64,000 nt of DNA from Bin87 sp965204685 (GCA_965204685.1 OZ242004.1:2418001-2482000); one strand, 5' to 3'; positions 17,936 through 26,890 are shown, numbered from the stretch's first letter. A program made the numbers and translations. The notes: generated by a model from the letters alone, not told the origin.

Positions 17936-18382
17936 CTACGTGAGTCGCTGCGGCTCCTCGTCGATCTGGTTGATGCGCCGGAGATGCCGACCGCCCTCAA
18001 ATTCGGTCGTCAGCCAGGCGTCCACGATCTCCCGCGCCGTCTCCCACGACACTAACCGCTGCCCCATGGACAGAACGTTGGAGTCGTTGTGCTGGCGGCC
18101 GTAGCGGGCCGATTCCGCGTTCCAGCAAAGGGTGCACCGGACGCCCGGAACGCGGTTCGCTACGATGGCTTCACCATTGCCGGACCCACCCAGTACGATG
18201 CCGCGGTCCACTGCACCCCGCGCCACCGCCTCGGCCACCGGGCGGATCCACTCGGGGTAGTCGGTGGACTCCTCCGAATAAGCCCCGTAGTCGATCGCCT
18301 CGTGGCCAAGGTACGCCAGCAGGGACAGCAGTTTCCCCTTGTACTCGAACCCCGCGTGGTCGGAACCGATAGCAATCTTCAT
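17936..18382 (-). CDS. rpiB: ribose-5-phosphate isomerase B
   Basis: The protein has 148 residues. MKIAIGSDHAGFEYK, the phosphate loop GSGNGEAIVANRVPGVRC and HNDSNVLSMG are RpiB/LacAB hallmarks. The GSGNGE loop carrying Glu is the actinobacterial-type active site, in which Glu acts as base instead of the Cys of E. coli RpiB. It interconverts ribose-5-phosphate and ribulose-5-phosphate in the pentose phosphate pathway. Convergent with the nitrile hydratase operon. Confidence 0.92.
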   Translation of the reverse strand: MKIAIGSDHAGFEYKGKLLSLLAYLGHEAIDYGAYSEESTDYPEWIRPVAEAVARGAVDRGIVLGGSGNGEAIVANRVPGVRCTLCWNAESARYGRQHNDSNVLSMGQRLVSWETAREIVDAWLTTEFEGGRHLRRINQIDEEPQRLT

Positions 18383-18535
18383 AGCCGTTCCCGTGATAGT
18401 CGGCGTGTAATTTTCGATCCTTGCGCGCAGTTTATCACAGCGGCTGCCCCAGTCCCGCGACCTTACCCATCTCTCCGGCGTATGCTAGGATACCGGCGAT
18501 CGACACGGTTATCACGCCCAATCGGAGGGACCAAC

Positions 18536-19642
18536 ATGAAGGGACGCATCGTAGTCGTCAAGGAATACGGCAAGCCTTTTGAGATCGAAGAGTACGACGT
18601 ACCTGAACCGGAACCCGGAGCAGTCCTTCTCCGCATGACCCAGGCTGGCATCTGCGGCTCGGACCTGCACACCTGGCGCGGCGACCAGACCCAGGAGCAC
18701 AATCCGCTGCCTCCAACCGGCCGTGTCATGGGGCACGAAGGCACCGGCGTCATTGAACACCTGGGCGACGGTATAACATCGGATTACTGGGGAACCGACG
18801 TGAAGGAGGGCGACCGTGTGGTCTACGCCGCTGTGTTCCCCTGCTACCAATGCCACATGTGCCTGCGGGGCAACACCAACTGGTGCGCCAACCGCCAGTA
18901 CCCTGCCGCCGGCAACTGGCCCTACTTCACCGGCACCTACGGGGACTTCCTGTATCTCCCGCCGCGCCACCCCTTCTTCCGCGTCCCCGACGAACTGCCC
19001 GACAATCTGCTGGGCCCGGTCAACTGCGCTATGGGCACCGTTACCACCGGGTTGGAGCGTGCCGGGATGAGCCACGGCCAGTCCGTGGTTATCATGGGCG
19101 CCGGCGGCCTGGGCATCCACGCCACCGCCATGGCCAAGGAGCGCGGAGCCGACCGGGTCATCGTGTTGGATCGGCTGGAGAACCGTTTGGAACTTGCGGA
19201 AGAATTCGGCGCCGACCACACGATCAATATCGAGGAATTCAACACTCCTGAAACCCGCGTGCGCCGGGTCCGCGAGTTGACCCGAGGCCGCGGCGCCGAC
19301 GTGGTGATGGAGTTGGTCGGGCGCGCCGACCTGCTGCGGGAAGGCATCGACATGCTGTCCAACGGCGGCACCTTCGTGGAAATAGGCGACATCGTGCGCG
19401 GACAGGAAACTTCCATCGACCCGTCCAAATTGCTCCAGGGCAAGAACATCGTGGGCAGCCTGATGTATCGGCCGTCGCTGTTGCCGGAGTTGCTGGACTT
19501 CCTGGTGCGCAACCAGGATCGGTTGCCTTTCCACAGGTTGGTGTCCCACACCTTCCCGTTGGCCGACGTCAACGAGGCCTTCGCGGCCGCCGAGTGGAGC
19601 CAGCGCCAGACGGAGATAACAAGGGCGATGCTAGTCCCGTAG
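18536..19642 (+). CDS. zinc-dependent alcohol dehydrogenase, medium-chain family
   Basis: The protein has 368 residues from ATG 18536, preceded by CGGAGGG. Catalytic zinc ligands Cys40 and His67-Glu68 (GHEGTGVIE) and structural-zinc cysteines at 103, 106, 109 and 117 are all present. GAGGLGIHATAMAKERGA is the NAD(P)-binding loop. It resembles the threonine/sorbitol dehydrogenase branch that oxidises secondary alcohols. A classic hairpin and T-run terminate it. The substrate is not identifiable. Confidence 0.85.
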   Translation: MKGRIVVVKEYGKPFEIEEYDVPEPEPGAVLLRMTQAGICGSDLHTWRGDQTQEHNPLPPTGRVMGHEGTGVIEHLGDGITSDYWGTDVKEGDRVVYAAVFPCYQCHMCLRGNTNWCANRQYPAAGNWPYFTGTYGDFLYLPPRHPFFRVPDELPDNLLGPVNCAMGTVTTGLERAGMSHGQSVVIMGAGGLGIHATAMAKERGADRVIVLDRLENRLELAEEFGADHTINIEEFNTPETRVRRVRELTRGRGADVVMELVGRADLLREGIDMLSNGGTFVEIGDIVRGQETSIDPSKLLQGKNIVGSLMYRPSLLPELLDFLVRNQDRLPFHRLVSHTFPLADVNEAFAAAEWSQRQTEITRAMLVP

Positions 19643-19663
19643 GGTCTCCAACCCTGTGTCAGA

Positions 19664-19700
19664 AGTGCAGCCCGCCAACAGACGGCGGGCTGCACTTTTT
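19664..19700 (+). terminator. Rho-independent terminator after the alcohol dehydrogenase gene
   Basis: AGTGCAGCCCGCC and GGCGGGCTGCACT form a 13-bp stem with a seven-base loop and run directly into TTTTT. Confidence 0.9.
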
Positions 19701-19745
19701 ACGGGGAGCAGCAGGAACCTCGGACGCTCTAGCGGTGGATTGCCT

Positions 19746-20086
19746 TCAAGCAAGCAAAGTTCCGATCTTGCCGATTACCTCGCTGATCACCCAGCTACTG
19801 CATTTGGATCCGAAACGGGCTCCCCGGGCGCGCCAGTCCAGCCTCTTCACCTGGTCCGCAAGCACTACGCCTGTGATCGGGCCTGTTGAAGGCAGCGCGA
19901 CTTCGAAGGGTACCCCTTTACCTGAGAGGTGATGGGGCAGCATAGGGCAAGGCTGGTGACCGTATTGTATTCACGCGGGCTGACCACTAATGCCGGTCTG
20001 TGCCCTGCTTGTTTGTGTCCCGCTTGCGGCGTAAAGCTCATCCAGACTATGTCGCCACGACCCGGGACGTATTCGTCGGCTACCAC
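19746..20086 (-). pseudogene. mazF: mazF toxin gene, frameshifted
   Basis: Two overlapping reading frames together give a full-length MazF. The first, from GTG 20086, reads YVPGRGDIVWMSF, QAGHRPALVVSP and SQVKGYP. The second reads PFEVALP, GVVLADQVKRLDWRARGA and stops at 19746. The shift falls at about 19902-19910, where one base fewer is present in the run that should encode GYPFEV. MazF is an mRNA interferase. The toxin start overlaps the mazE stop by seven bases, the normal coupled layout. As it stands the toxin is inactive unless the shift is a sequencing error or is bypassed. Confidence 0.82.
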
Positions 20087-20319
20087 GCCTCTTTCCCTTG
20101 CGGCGCCCCGGTGTCAGTCTCTCGATAGAGATTGTCCGGCGTCACCTGATCCAGCAACGAAGTCAGGTCGAAAACCTGCTTTCTAAGCATAAGGGTATCG
20201 CCGTCTGGCACGATTTCAATTGCCGACCCCTCTTGCACACCCCATTGCTCGGCAATTGGTTTGGGGATGCGTACCGCCAGGCTGGAGCCCCACGTCGCGA
20301 TGCGTGTTCTTGCTGCCAT
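20080..20319 (-). CDS. mazE: MazE/AbrB-type antitoxin
   Basis: The protein has 79 residues from the ATG at 20319, preceded by GGAGG. The swapped-hairpin DNA-binding fold is seen in TRIATWGSSLAVRIPKPIAEQ, and the C-terminal tail (about 50-79) would bind and inhibit MazF. It is intact, while its toxin is frameshifted. A longer overlapping frame antisense to the flavin oxidoreductase gene is not used because the ribosome site and homology both start here. MazE usually represses its own promoter. Confidence 0.85.
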   Translation of the reverse strand: MAARTRIATWGSSLAVRIPKPIAEQWGVQEGSAIEIVPDGDTLMLRKQVFDLTSLLDQVTPDNLYRETDTGAPQGKEAW

Positions 20320-20505
20320 CAGGAATCCTCCATTTCGATATCTACATTGTATATATTCGCAAGGGCATTTCAAGAAAAGCCGGTGCAGCGCCCGCCTACC
20401 TCGTCTGTACGCCGGGCAATTCGCGCCCTGTGGTAACATTCGCGCCAGATAGCCGCCGTACCCCAGACTCGTTGAGCTGACCGTTTGGTCGGAGGAGCAC
20501 ACGCT

Positions 20506-21576
20506 ATGAAATTCGGATTGATGTACGAAATCCAGGTTCCCGAACCCCACTACCCGGGCATTGAAGCCGAACGCTACAAGCAGGTCATGGCCCAGGTTGA
20601 GCTGGCCGATGATGTGGGATTCGACTACTTCTGGACGGTGGAACACCACTTCCTGAGGGAGTTCTCCCACTGTTCGGCGCCCGAGGTGCTGTACGGGGCC
20701 ATCTCCCAGCGCACCAAGCGGATCCGTATCGGTCATGCCGTCGCCCTGCTGCCGGGCGCGTACAACCACCCGGTCCGGGTCGCCGAGCGGGCCGCCGTGC
20801 TGGACATCGTCAGCGATGGACGCATGGACCTGGGAACCGGTCGCTCTACCACGCTTATCGAGATGGATGGTTTCGAGGTCGACCCGGAGACCACCAAGGC
20901 GCAGTGGCGTGAGGCCATCGAGATGATCCCGCGCATGTGGACAGAGGACCCGTTCTCGCATTCGGGCGAGTTCTACAACATCCCGCCCCGGTCGGTGATC
21001 CCCAAGCCCGTCCAGGACCCGCATCCCCCGCTGTGGATGGCGTGCAGCCAACCCGCGTCCTTCGGTGAAGCCGGCTCCATGGGTGTGGGTGTGCTCTGCT
21101 TCAACCTGGGCGGATACGAGCAGTTGATTGAGCGCGTCCAGATCTATCGTGATGCGGCAAAGAACGCCAATCCCATCGGAAGGCAGGCCAACAACAACAT
21201 CGCCGCCCTGTGTATGGTCCACGTCGCGGAAACCGATGAGGAAGCCTACGAGTCCGCTGCCCGGGAGGGCGAGTGGTTTGTCGGCAAGGCCGAGGAACTC
21301 TACGCGCCCTGGGCCGGCCGAAACGTCCCCGACAGCTACCGTTTTGCCGTCAACGCGGTGCAGGAGGAGCGTGTCGACAAGACCGCCGACGATCACATCG
21401 CATCGGGCGCGTTCGCTATGGGCTCTCCCGAAACGGTGATCAAGACCCTCGAGAAGTACCGCGAAGCGGGCGTCGACCAGATCCTCTGCTTCATGCAGAT
21501 GGGCAATCTGCCCCACAGCAAGATAATGAACAGCATCCGCATGTTCGGGAAGTACGTGATCCCGCACTTCCTGTAG
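20506..21576 (+). CDS. LLM class flavin-dependent (bacterial luciferase-like) oxidoreductase
   Basis: The protein has 356 residues from ATG 20506, preceded by GGAGGAG. The TIM-barrel family markers are DYFWTVEHHFLREFS, TKRIRIGHAVALLP, HPVRVAERAAVLDIVSDGRMDLGTGRS and the closing SPETVIKTLEKYREAGVDQILC. The EHHF motif is typical of the alkanal monooxygenase-like branch, which uses FMNH2 or F420H2. The F420 reductase gene elsewhere in the window makes F420 use plausible. The substrate is unknown. A GC-rich terminator follows. Confidence 0.85.
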   Translation: MKFGLMYEIQVPEPHYPGIEAERYKQVMAQVELADDVGFDYFWTVEHHFLREFSHCSAPEVLYGAISQRTKRIRIGHAVALLPGAYNHPVRVAERAAVLDIVSDGRMDLGTGRSTTLIEMDGFEVDPETTKAQWREAIEMIPRMWTEDPFSHSGEFYNIPPRSVIPKPVQDPHPPLWMACSQPASFGEAGSMGVGVLCFNLGGYEQLIERVQIYRDAAKNANPIGRQANNNIAALCMVHVAETDEEAYESAAREGEWFVGKAEELYAPWAGRNVPDSYRFAVNAVQEERVDKTADDHIASGAFAMGSPETVIKTLEKYREAGVDQILCFMQMGNLPHSKIMNSIRMFGKYVIPHFL

Positions 21577-21596
21577 GCCAACGATAACCCAAACAC

Positions 21597-21634
21597 TGCC
21601 CCGCCGTTCAATCGCAGTGAACGGCGGGGCAAAA
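21597..21634 (+). terminator. terminator hairpin after the LLM oxidoreductase gene
   Basis: TGCCCCGCCGTTCA and TGAACGGCGGGGCA form a perfect 14-bp stem around a seven-base loop, followed by AAAA. Confidence 0.8.
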
Positions 21635-21658
21635 TCATCCTTCCTGCAAGCCGCCCGG

Positions 21659-22102
21659 ATGTGGCAGAATATCGAATATTACGCGCTGGCGTTGGCAGTC
21701 ATCCTGATCGGCGCCTCAATCTCAACCGCGCTGCAATTGCTGCAAGCTTATTTCCCGATAGGCCATCCGGTGGTAGCGCTTGCGGCCAACTTGTCCGGCG
21801 TAACCATAGGGACCATCATCATGGTAATCGGATTCCTCAAAGACAACCGCCTTGACCAGGAGCGCAAACGCGCAGACGCCGCGGTGGCGCAGGTAGTAGA
21901 ACTGCGAGCCAAAATAGCTGCTTCCCAAGTTGAAGCGGCCTCCGCCCAGGCCCAAGTCCAGGAAGAGCGGGAACGCGCCGACCGCTACCTCGCTGAGCTT
22001 GAGCGCTACCGGGAAAGCTACGAAAAAACCACCGAAGCCCTCATCCAACTCCTACGGGAACGCGACGGCAATCACCCGCGCAATTCCGACCCGACGGAAT
22101 AA
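21659..22102 (+). CDS. small membrane protein with cytoplasmic coiled coil
   Basis: The protein has 147 residues from ATG 21659. Two hydrophobic segments (about residues 5-25 and 35-56) are followed by a long charged helix rich in Glu, Arg, Ala and Gln (about 60-135) with heptad-like spacing, predicted to form a coiled coil. The upstream GTG at 21617 lies inside the terminator stem and was rejected. No clear ribosome site. Function unknown. Confidence 0.5.
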   Translation: MWQNIEYYALALAVILIGASISTALQLLQAYFPIGHPVVALAANLSGVTIGTIIMVIGFLKDNRLDQERKRADAAVAQVVELRAKIAASQVEAASAQAQVQEERERADRYLAELERYRESYEKTTEALIQLLRERDGNHPRNSDPTE

Positions 22103-22131
22103 TCCGGTCAGGGATCCAGGCACGAAAGTTG

Positions 22132-22160
22132 AAGGGCGGGTCAATCACCCGCCCCTTTTC
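22132..22160. terminator. terminator hairpin between convergent genes
   Basis: AAGGGCGGGT and ACCCGCCCCTT form a stem of about ten pairs and are followed by TTT. It separates the coiled-coil membrane protein gene from the convergent small gene. Confidence 0.75.
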
Positions 22161-22181
22161 GTTTCGCCGTGCAGCCGTGTG

Positions 22182-22484
22182 TCAGTCAGACGACGGCAGC
22201 TGTTTCGCCTCCTGCAGCTCCATCGGCTCGCCGTTCAGGCGCAGGTCGCACTTGCCGGCCTTGGTGATCAACACGGACACGCTCCCGTCCGGCGACGTGA
22301 GCCGCTTGCCCATGGTTACCTCCGGTGCGTCGTCGGCGGTGGCCGCGCCGCCGAAATCGACGTTGGCCCCTTTGATTTGCAGGGGGATGTCCCCATCGGT
22401 CAGATCGCCTTCTCCGCCGGCCTTGCTGACTATCATCTCCGCGCCGCCGGGGCCCACGTAACGTTGTCCAGTCTTCAGGTTCAT
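22182..22484 (-). CDS. small conserved-looking hypothetical protein
   Basis: The protein has 100 residues. It begins MNLKTGQRYVGPGGAEMIVSKAG and is built from short beta-like segments with Gly turns; YVGPGGAEMIVSKAG and SPDGSVSVLITKAGKCDL look like two copies of one beta motif. No signal peptide or metal motif. Function unknown. It is flanked by a terminator and good codon usage, so it is probably a real gene. Confidence 0.55.
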   Translation of the reverse strand: MNLKTGQRYVGPGGAEMIVSKAGGEGDLTDGDIPLQIKGANVDFGGAATADDAPEVTMGKRLTSPDGSVSVLITKAGKCDLRLNGEPMELQEAKQLPSSD

Positions 22485-22642
22485 TGCTGCCGGTACCTCA
22501 TCAGTTGGCTGTGTGATGGCCGGGATTATAGTAAGGGCCGGCCCGGAGCGTCAACGCGCGCGGTTGACCGTCGCGCGACCCACGGTTAGACTCTTTCACA
22601 TGATCTACTATGGCGACATGGCAAAGGCGCGGGCCGATGGAG

Positions 22643-22666
22643 AGGGCGGATTTTCCGCCCTTTTTG
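22643..22666 (+). terminator. short hairpin plus T-run upstream of the aquaporin gene
   Basis: AGGGCGGA and TCCGCCCT form an 8-bp stem with a TTT loop followed by TTTTT. No gene ending just before it was recognised on the + strand, so it may end an unannotated transcript or act as an attenuator for the aquaporin gene 40 bases downstream. Confidence 0.6.
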
Positions 22667-22703
22667 TATGTCCGCTGGTCCACCGTTCCCGAGGAGATAG
22701 TCC

Positions 22704-23369
22704 TTGCCCACACTAGGCCGTCGGCTCCTTGCGGAGGCGGTGGGCACCGCTTTCCTGCTGATGACGGTGATCGGCAGTGGCATCGCTGCCCAGCGACTCA
22801 GCCCCGGCGACGTCGGGTTGCAACTGTTCGAAAACGCCGTCGCTACCGCCTTTGCGCTAATGGCGCTGATCTGGGCCTTTGGACCGGTTTCCGGCGCGCA
22901 CTTCAACCCGGCAGTGACCCTGGCCGACGTCGTCCTGCACGGTCGGCCGGTTCGGGAAGGCATCGCCTACGTAGGGGCTCAGGTCATTGGCGGGATCGTC
23001 GGCGCCGTGCTGGCAAACCTGATGTTCGCGCTGCCGCCGGTCACCTGGTCGACGAAGGTGCGCAGCGGCCCCGACCTGTGGCTTGCGGAAGTCGTCGCCA
23101 CTCTGGGACTGCTCTTCGTGATCTTTCTCATCCCGCGACACCGAGCGGCGGTTATACCGGTGGCGGTGGGCGCTTACATTGGAGCGGCGTATTTCTTCAC
23201 TTCCTCCACCAGCTTCGCCAACCCCGCGGTGACGATAGCCCGCATGTTTTCGGACACCTTCGCCGGGATCTACCCGGCCTCCGCCCCGATCTTCATCGTA
23301 ATGCAACTGGTCGGCGCCGGCCTCGCCGTCGGTTTGGTGTTGCTGCTGCGCGGTCGACAGTCAGCCTGA
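22704..23369 (+). CDS. MIP/aquaporin family channel
   Basis: The protein has 221 residues. TTG 22704 is taken as start because GAGGAG lies seven bases upstream and the first residues (PTLGRRLLAEAVGTAFLLM) are the expected first helix. The two pore motifs are NPA at 68-70 and 173-175, the second in the form SFANPAVTIARMFSDTFAGI. That form is common in actinobacterial and arsenic-associated (AqpS-like) channels. Six membrane helices plus two half-helices. It conducts water or small neutral solutes; no ars gene is nearby. Its 3' end overlaps the convergent DUF429 gene by nine bases. Confidence 0.88.
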   Translation: MPTLGRRLLAEAVGTAFLLMTVIGSGIAAQRLSPGDVGLQLFENAVATAFALMALIWAFGPVSGAHFNPAVTLADVVLHGRPVREGIAYVGAQVIGGIVGAVLANLMFALPPVTWSTKVRSGPDLWLAEVVATLGLLFVIFLIPRHRAAVIPVAVGAYIGAAYFFTSSTSFANPAVTIARMFSDTFAGIYPASAPIFIVMQLVGAGLAVGLVLLLRGRQSA

Positions 23370-24230
23370 ACCGTCAGGCCCGTCGAGTCTCGGCACGTAA
23401 ATCCAACCTTCCAACGCAGCATCGGCGAGTTCATCGCGGTTGGGGTGGTGAAATCGGGACGGGTCCCTGGCCCACGCCGCCGCTCCCACGGCCGCAACCA
23501 CCGCGTCCAGGCAGTCGTCATTGGCGCGGCAGGCCATGCGTGCACGGTCCAGGTTGGGCAAGCCAACGCCGGACGCGTCGGCTAAGCCGCTCAGGATTTG
23601 GTCGCGGCGTTCCAAGGCGGCGCGCCCCTTCTTGTAGCCCTTGTACGGCAACGCTATCGATTTCAGGAATGCTCCGGGCATGAGTTCGAGGAGCGTGACC
23701 CTTTGCGATGGCGGCCCCGTGGGCTCCAGTGGCGGCACGTGCCAGCGGCCGGGACGCTCGTGGTGCCACCGATGCAGCATCCTGATTCCCTCGTAGGTCA
23801 TGGGCAGCATGTTCGGGTTGACGGTATGCAGGGGCGAATAACTCTCGCGGTGGTAGGCCAGGTCGCCGGCGCGTTTGGGTTCTCGCTCCGAGAGTGGCAG
23901 CCCGGGCCGCCGGTTCACGAATTCGTCCCGCCTGTCGACGAACTCGGGAGCTGTCAATTCGGACATGACTCCCCAGATGTCGATCATGTCCTTCAAAGTA
24001 CGCTCCCGACACAGGGAATCGGCGAACGCCCGGGGCACGCCAAACGGGAAGTCTAATGCCGCTACCGCCGGCGTCGGCACATCGCACAGCGTGACGTAAA
24101 GGTCATCACGCCGCACCGGTTGCACGCTGTCCAGCGCCAGCGCACCGTCGCCGCTGAGTTTCCCCGACGCCATCCATGTGTTGCGGTCTTCCCGATGGCC
24201 GCTGAAGTCGATGCCTATTATCGTGGTCAT
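23361..24230 (-). CDS. DUF429 domain protein (predicted RNase H-like nuclease fold)
   Basis: The protein has 289 residues. The N-terminal IIGIDFSG strand supplies the first acidic residue of an RNase H-like site, and the C-terminal ANDDCLDAVVAAVGAAAWA carries the last acidic pair, both typical of DUF429. The central region HTVNPNMLPMTYEGIRML is also conserved in the group. Nuclease activity is predicted from the fold only. Convergent with, and overlapping, the aquaporin gene. Confidence 0.7.
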   Translation of the reverse strand: MTTIIGIDFSGHREDRNTWMASGKLSGDGALALDSVQPVRRDDLYVTLCDVPTPAVAALDFPFGVPRAFADSLCRERTLKDMIDIWGVMSELTAPEFVDRRDEFVNRRPGLPLSEREPKRAGDLAYHRESYSPLHTVNPNMLPMTYEGIRMLHRWHHERPGRWHVPPLEPTGPPSQRVTLLELMPGAFLKSIALPYKGYKKGRAALERRDQILSGLADASGVGLPNLDRARMACRANDDCLDAVVAAVGAAAWARDPSRFHHPNRDELADAALEGWIYVPRLDGPDGSG

Positions 24231-24379
24231 CGTATCGCTGGCGCCGTGCTATCGCCTGCCGATGCTGGCGGCTCTGTGCGGCACAGCCCGCAGGTTGCGC
24301 CGCCGCACGAATTGGTTAGAATACACGGGACGGATGGTAGCATACCGCCGAACGACGCAACCAAAGGAGCCAAGAGCTT

Positions 24380-25234
24380 ATGGATTACACCAAGCGACGG
24401 GAGCGGTATCGCGCCGTTCTGGCCGGGGATGTTTGCGTGCATCCCGGCTCCGTGTTTGACCCGATTTCGGCCCGTGTCGCCGAGGACCTGGGCTTCGAGG
24501 TCGGCATGCTCGCCGGCTCCATCGCCAGCGGCACGGTGCTCGGAGCCCCCGACTACGTCGTGCTGACCCTCAGCGAATTCGCCCAGCAGATCTACCGCAT
24601 CTGTCGCGCCGGAACGCTGCCGCTGATGGTCGACGCTGACCACGGCTACGGCAACGCCCTCAGCGTGAAACGTACCGTCGAGGAGTTGGAAGCTTCTGGC
24701 GTCGCGGCGTTGACCATCGAGGACACCGTGCTGCCCATGCAGTTCGGCGACGGCCCTCGCTACATATCTCTGGAAGAAGGCGTGGGCAAGATGAAGGCTG
24801 CGCTTTCCGGCCGAACGGACCCGAACCTGGTGGTCGCCGGTCGCACCAGCAGTCTGAGCGAGGGACTGGACGAGTGCATCCGCCGCGTGAAGGCCTACGA
24901 GGCCGCGGGCGTTGATGCCCTCTTCCTGGCTGGCGCCAGCACCAAGGCGCAGGTCGAAGCGGTCAATGCCGAGCTGAACATCCCGCTGCTCCTGGGCGGA
25001 GCCGGCGGTGAGTTGTCGGACAAGGAGTGGTTGGGCCAGAACGGCGTGCGCGTGGCGCTGCAAGGACACCTTTCGTTCCAGGCGTCCATCAAGGCCGTGT
25101 ACGACGTTATGAAGGCGCTGCGCGACGGCGTGGCTCCGGGCGACCTGCGCGACCAGTGCGCCTCGCCGGAACTGATCGCCCAAGTCACGCGGAAGGATGA
25201 TTACGACCAGCAAATTGCCGATTACCTGAGGTAA
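24380..25234 (+). CDS. oxaloacetate decarboxylase of the isocitrate lyase/PEP mutase family
   Basis: The protein has 284 residues. HPGSVFDPISARVAEDLGFE (21-40), DADHGYGNA (85-93) and IEDT (113-116) form the Mg and carboxylate site of the superfamily. The overall pattern, including GSIASGTVLGAPD and EEGVGKMKAAL, closely resembles P. aeruginosa PA4872, a characterised oxaloacetate decarboxylase. It lacks the Cys loop of isocitrate lyase. A cytoplasmic enzyme giving pyruvate and CO2. A VOC gene begins 51 bases downstream and may be co-transcribed. Confidence 0.8.
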   Translation: MDYTKRRERYRAVLAGDVCVHPGSVFDPISARVAEDLGFEVGMLAGSIASGTVLGAPDYVVLTLSEFAQQIYRICRAGTLPLMVDADHGYGNALSVKRTVEELEASGVAALTIEDTVLPMQFGDGPRYISLEEGVGKMKAALSGRTDPNLVVAGRTSSLSEGLDECIRRVKAYEAAGVDALFLAGASTKAQVEAVNAELNIPLLLGGAGGELSDKEWLGQNGVRVALQGHLSFQASIKAVYDVMKALRDGVAPGDLRDQCASPELIAQVTRKDDYDQQIADYLR

Positions 25235-25285
25235 TCAGTCGGCTGGGAATCTTGCAGTCACCACCAATCAAGGAGGAAAGCGATC

Positions 25286-25675
25286 ATGGCTTTTGTTTGT
25301 AACCACCTGCACCTGCGGAGCGAAGATCCGGACAACGCCGCCAAGTTCTACGTTGACAATTTCGGCGCGGAGATCGTATCCACTCGGCCGCTGGCCAACA
25401 CGATCTCCCACACCCTGGAGCTGAACGGTCAGCCCCTGCTCACCGTATCGGGTGAGGCGGAGGGCGAGAACGCCGTGCCCGGGTCCACCCACCCGCGCTT
25501 TGGCCTGGACCATTTCGGCTTCCAGACCGATAATATTCAGGAGGCCTTTGAGCGGTTCAAGTCCAATGGGGCTAACATTATCTGCGAGCCGTGGACCATG
25601 CCGTCCGGCTCCCAGGTGATGTTCGTGGAGGCGCCCGACAAGGTCAGCCTGGAGATTATCCAGCGCCCGGACTAA
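25286..25675 (+). CDS. VOC family protein (glyoxalase/dioxygenase fold)
   Basis: The protein has 129 residues. ATG 25286 follows AAGGAGGAAAG. NHLHLRSEDPDNAAKFYVDNFGAE opens the first beta-alpha-beta unit, LDHFGFQTDNI starts the second, and the final strand ends KVSLEIIQ, giving the usual His and Glu metal ligands. Substrate unknown. It closes a transcription unit with the oxaloacetate decarboxylase and is followed by a strong hairpin. Confidence 0.78.
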   Translation: MAFVCNHLHLRSEDPDNAAKFYVDNFGAEIVSTRPLANTISHTLELNGQPLLTVSGEAEGENAVPGSTHPRFGLDHFGFQTDNIQEAFERFKSNGANIICEPWTMPSGSQVMFVEAPDKVSLEIIQRPD

Positions 25676-25698
25676 CCTGCCAGACTCCTCTGATGCAA

Positions 25699-25732
25699 GA
25701 GGCCGACGGGAACGTTGAATCCCGTCGGCCTC
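25699..25732. terminator. bidirectional terminator hairpin
   Basis: GAGGCCGACGGGA and TCCCGTCGGCCTC form a perfect 13-bp stem with an eight-base loop between two convergent genes. Confidence 0.8.
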
Positions 25733-25738
25733 GTAAAT

Positions 25739-26878
25739 TCAGAAGGGATACCGCAATTCCCCTTCGGCCAACTCCTGCGGCCATACCACCACTTTGCGGC
25801 CGTTCTGACGCTGGATCAACGCAACCGACCTGCCGATCTGGCGGCCCGACTCGTCAATCTTGAAGCGCCCATAGAACGTCGTGAAGTCCGCGTTCACCGC
25901 CGCGTCCAGGAGCGCATCGTCGTCCAGATCTCCCGCCAGGGCGACGATACGTTCGGCGACCAGGCCGGTGGCCATGGCTTGCGCCATCGGGTAATCGACA
26001 GGCACGCTTGAAATCTCGGCCCGGTCGTTGAGCATCCGCAGCGCCTCGGCAGCACCGGGCCCCACGTCTGGCGTTGGTATGCTGAAAGCCGGTTCCCATT
26101 GGCTTGGGCCGACGAACCCGTCAGCCGCTTCACCCAGCAGTTCTTCGAACCCGGCGATGGGCGTCGCGATGACTGCGGCCAAACCGATGTTGTTCCGATT
26201 GGGAAGTCTCGCCAGCGCCCGGGCGGTGCCAATGTCGTGACGGATGCGCCCCACGGTTACTACGAGGTCCGGTTCCTGCTCGGCCACGTGGCGAGCGATC
26301 TCGGTGAAATTGACCTGCGTCGGCCGGTAGCGCAGGTCCAGCACCGTGGTGAACCCCAACTCGTGAGCCGCAGTTTCCGCGCCCCGCGCCACGAGCCTGG
26401 CGAAAGCGCCCGTGTCGATCCGCAGTATAACCAGCCGGTTGGCTTCGGGGTTCACTTGCCGGACCAATGCCGGCGCCCCGACCAGGTACTGGTCAGCCGG
26501 GGTCAGGATGCTGATGACCTTGCGAAACCCGCGGGCGTAATGCGCGTCGCCGGCGCCGCCCTGGTTCCACACCACCTTGCCGTGGGTCTCGGCGACTTCC
26601 GCGGCCGCCGTGGTGAGACCTGCGGAATACGGCCCGAACAGCAGGTCAACCTGGTCGCCGGTGATCAGTTGTTCCGTGGCCCGTCGTGTCGCTTCCGCCG
26701 TGCTGCCGTCGTCGTAGCTGACCAGGGCAACCGGACGTTTTTCGCTCCCCACGGTAAGGCCGCCCCGCTCGTTGACATACTCAACCCACGCAGACAGGCC
26801 GGCCAACGCCTGCTGGCCTTGCGTTGCAAATTGGCCGGTCAGCGACGCTGATATTCCGGCCTTGACGGTTGCCGCCAT
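25739..26878 (-). CDS. periplasmic-binding-fold (amino-acid ABC type I) protein without signal peptide
   Basis: The protein has 379 residues. VKAGISASLTGQFATQGQQALAGLSAWVEYVN, then LVSYDDGSTAEATRRATEQLI and DLLFGPYSAGLTTAAAEVAE match the branched-chain amino-acid binding protein family (Peripla_BP_6). It begins directly at the first domain strand, with no signal peptide or lipobox, so it should stay in the cytoplasm. No permease or ATPase gene is nearby. It lies 12 bases downstream of a FIST-domain gene on the same strand, which suggests a paired small-molecule sensing role rather than transport. That role is an inference. Confidence 0.8.
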   Translation of the reverse strand: MAATVKAGISASLTGQFATQGQQALAGLSAWVEYVNERGGLTVGSEKRPVALVSYDDGSTAEATRRATEQLITGDQVDLLFGPYSAGLTTAAAEVAETHGKVVWNQGGAGDAHYARGFRKVISILTPADQYLVGAPALVRQVNPEANRLVILRIDTGAFARLVARGAETAAHELGFTTVLDLRYRPTQVNFTEIARHVAEQEPDLVVTVGRIRHDIGTARALARLPNRNNIGLAAVIATPIAGFEELLGEAADGFVGPSQWEPAFSIPTPDVGPGAAEALRMLNDRAEISSVPVDYPMAQAMATGLVAERIVALAGDLDDDALLDAAVNADFTTFYGRFKIDESGRQIGRSVALIQRQNGRKVVVWPQELAEGELRYPF

Positions 26879-26890
26879 CGCCCTGATCTC

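Noticed and set aside
20320..21567. N-terminal 400 codons of a minus-strand frame ending in mazE
   Set aside because: Antisense to the LLM oxidoreductase. Only the last 79 codons, after a proper GGAGG and ATG, are mazE.
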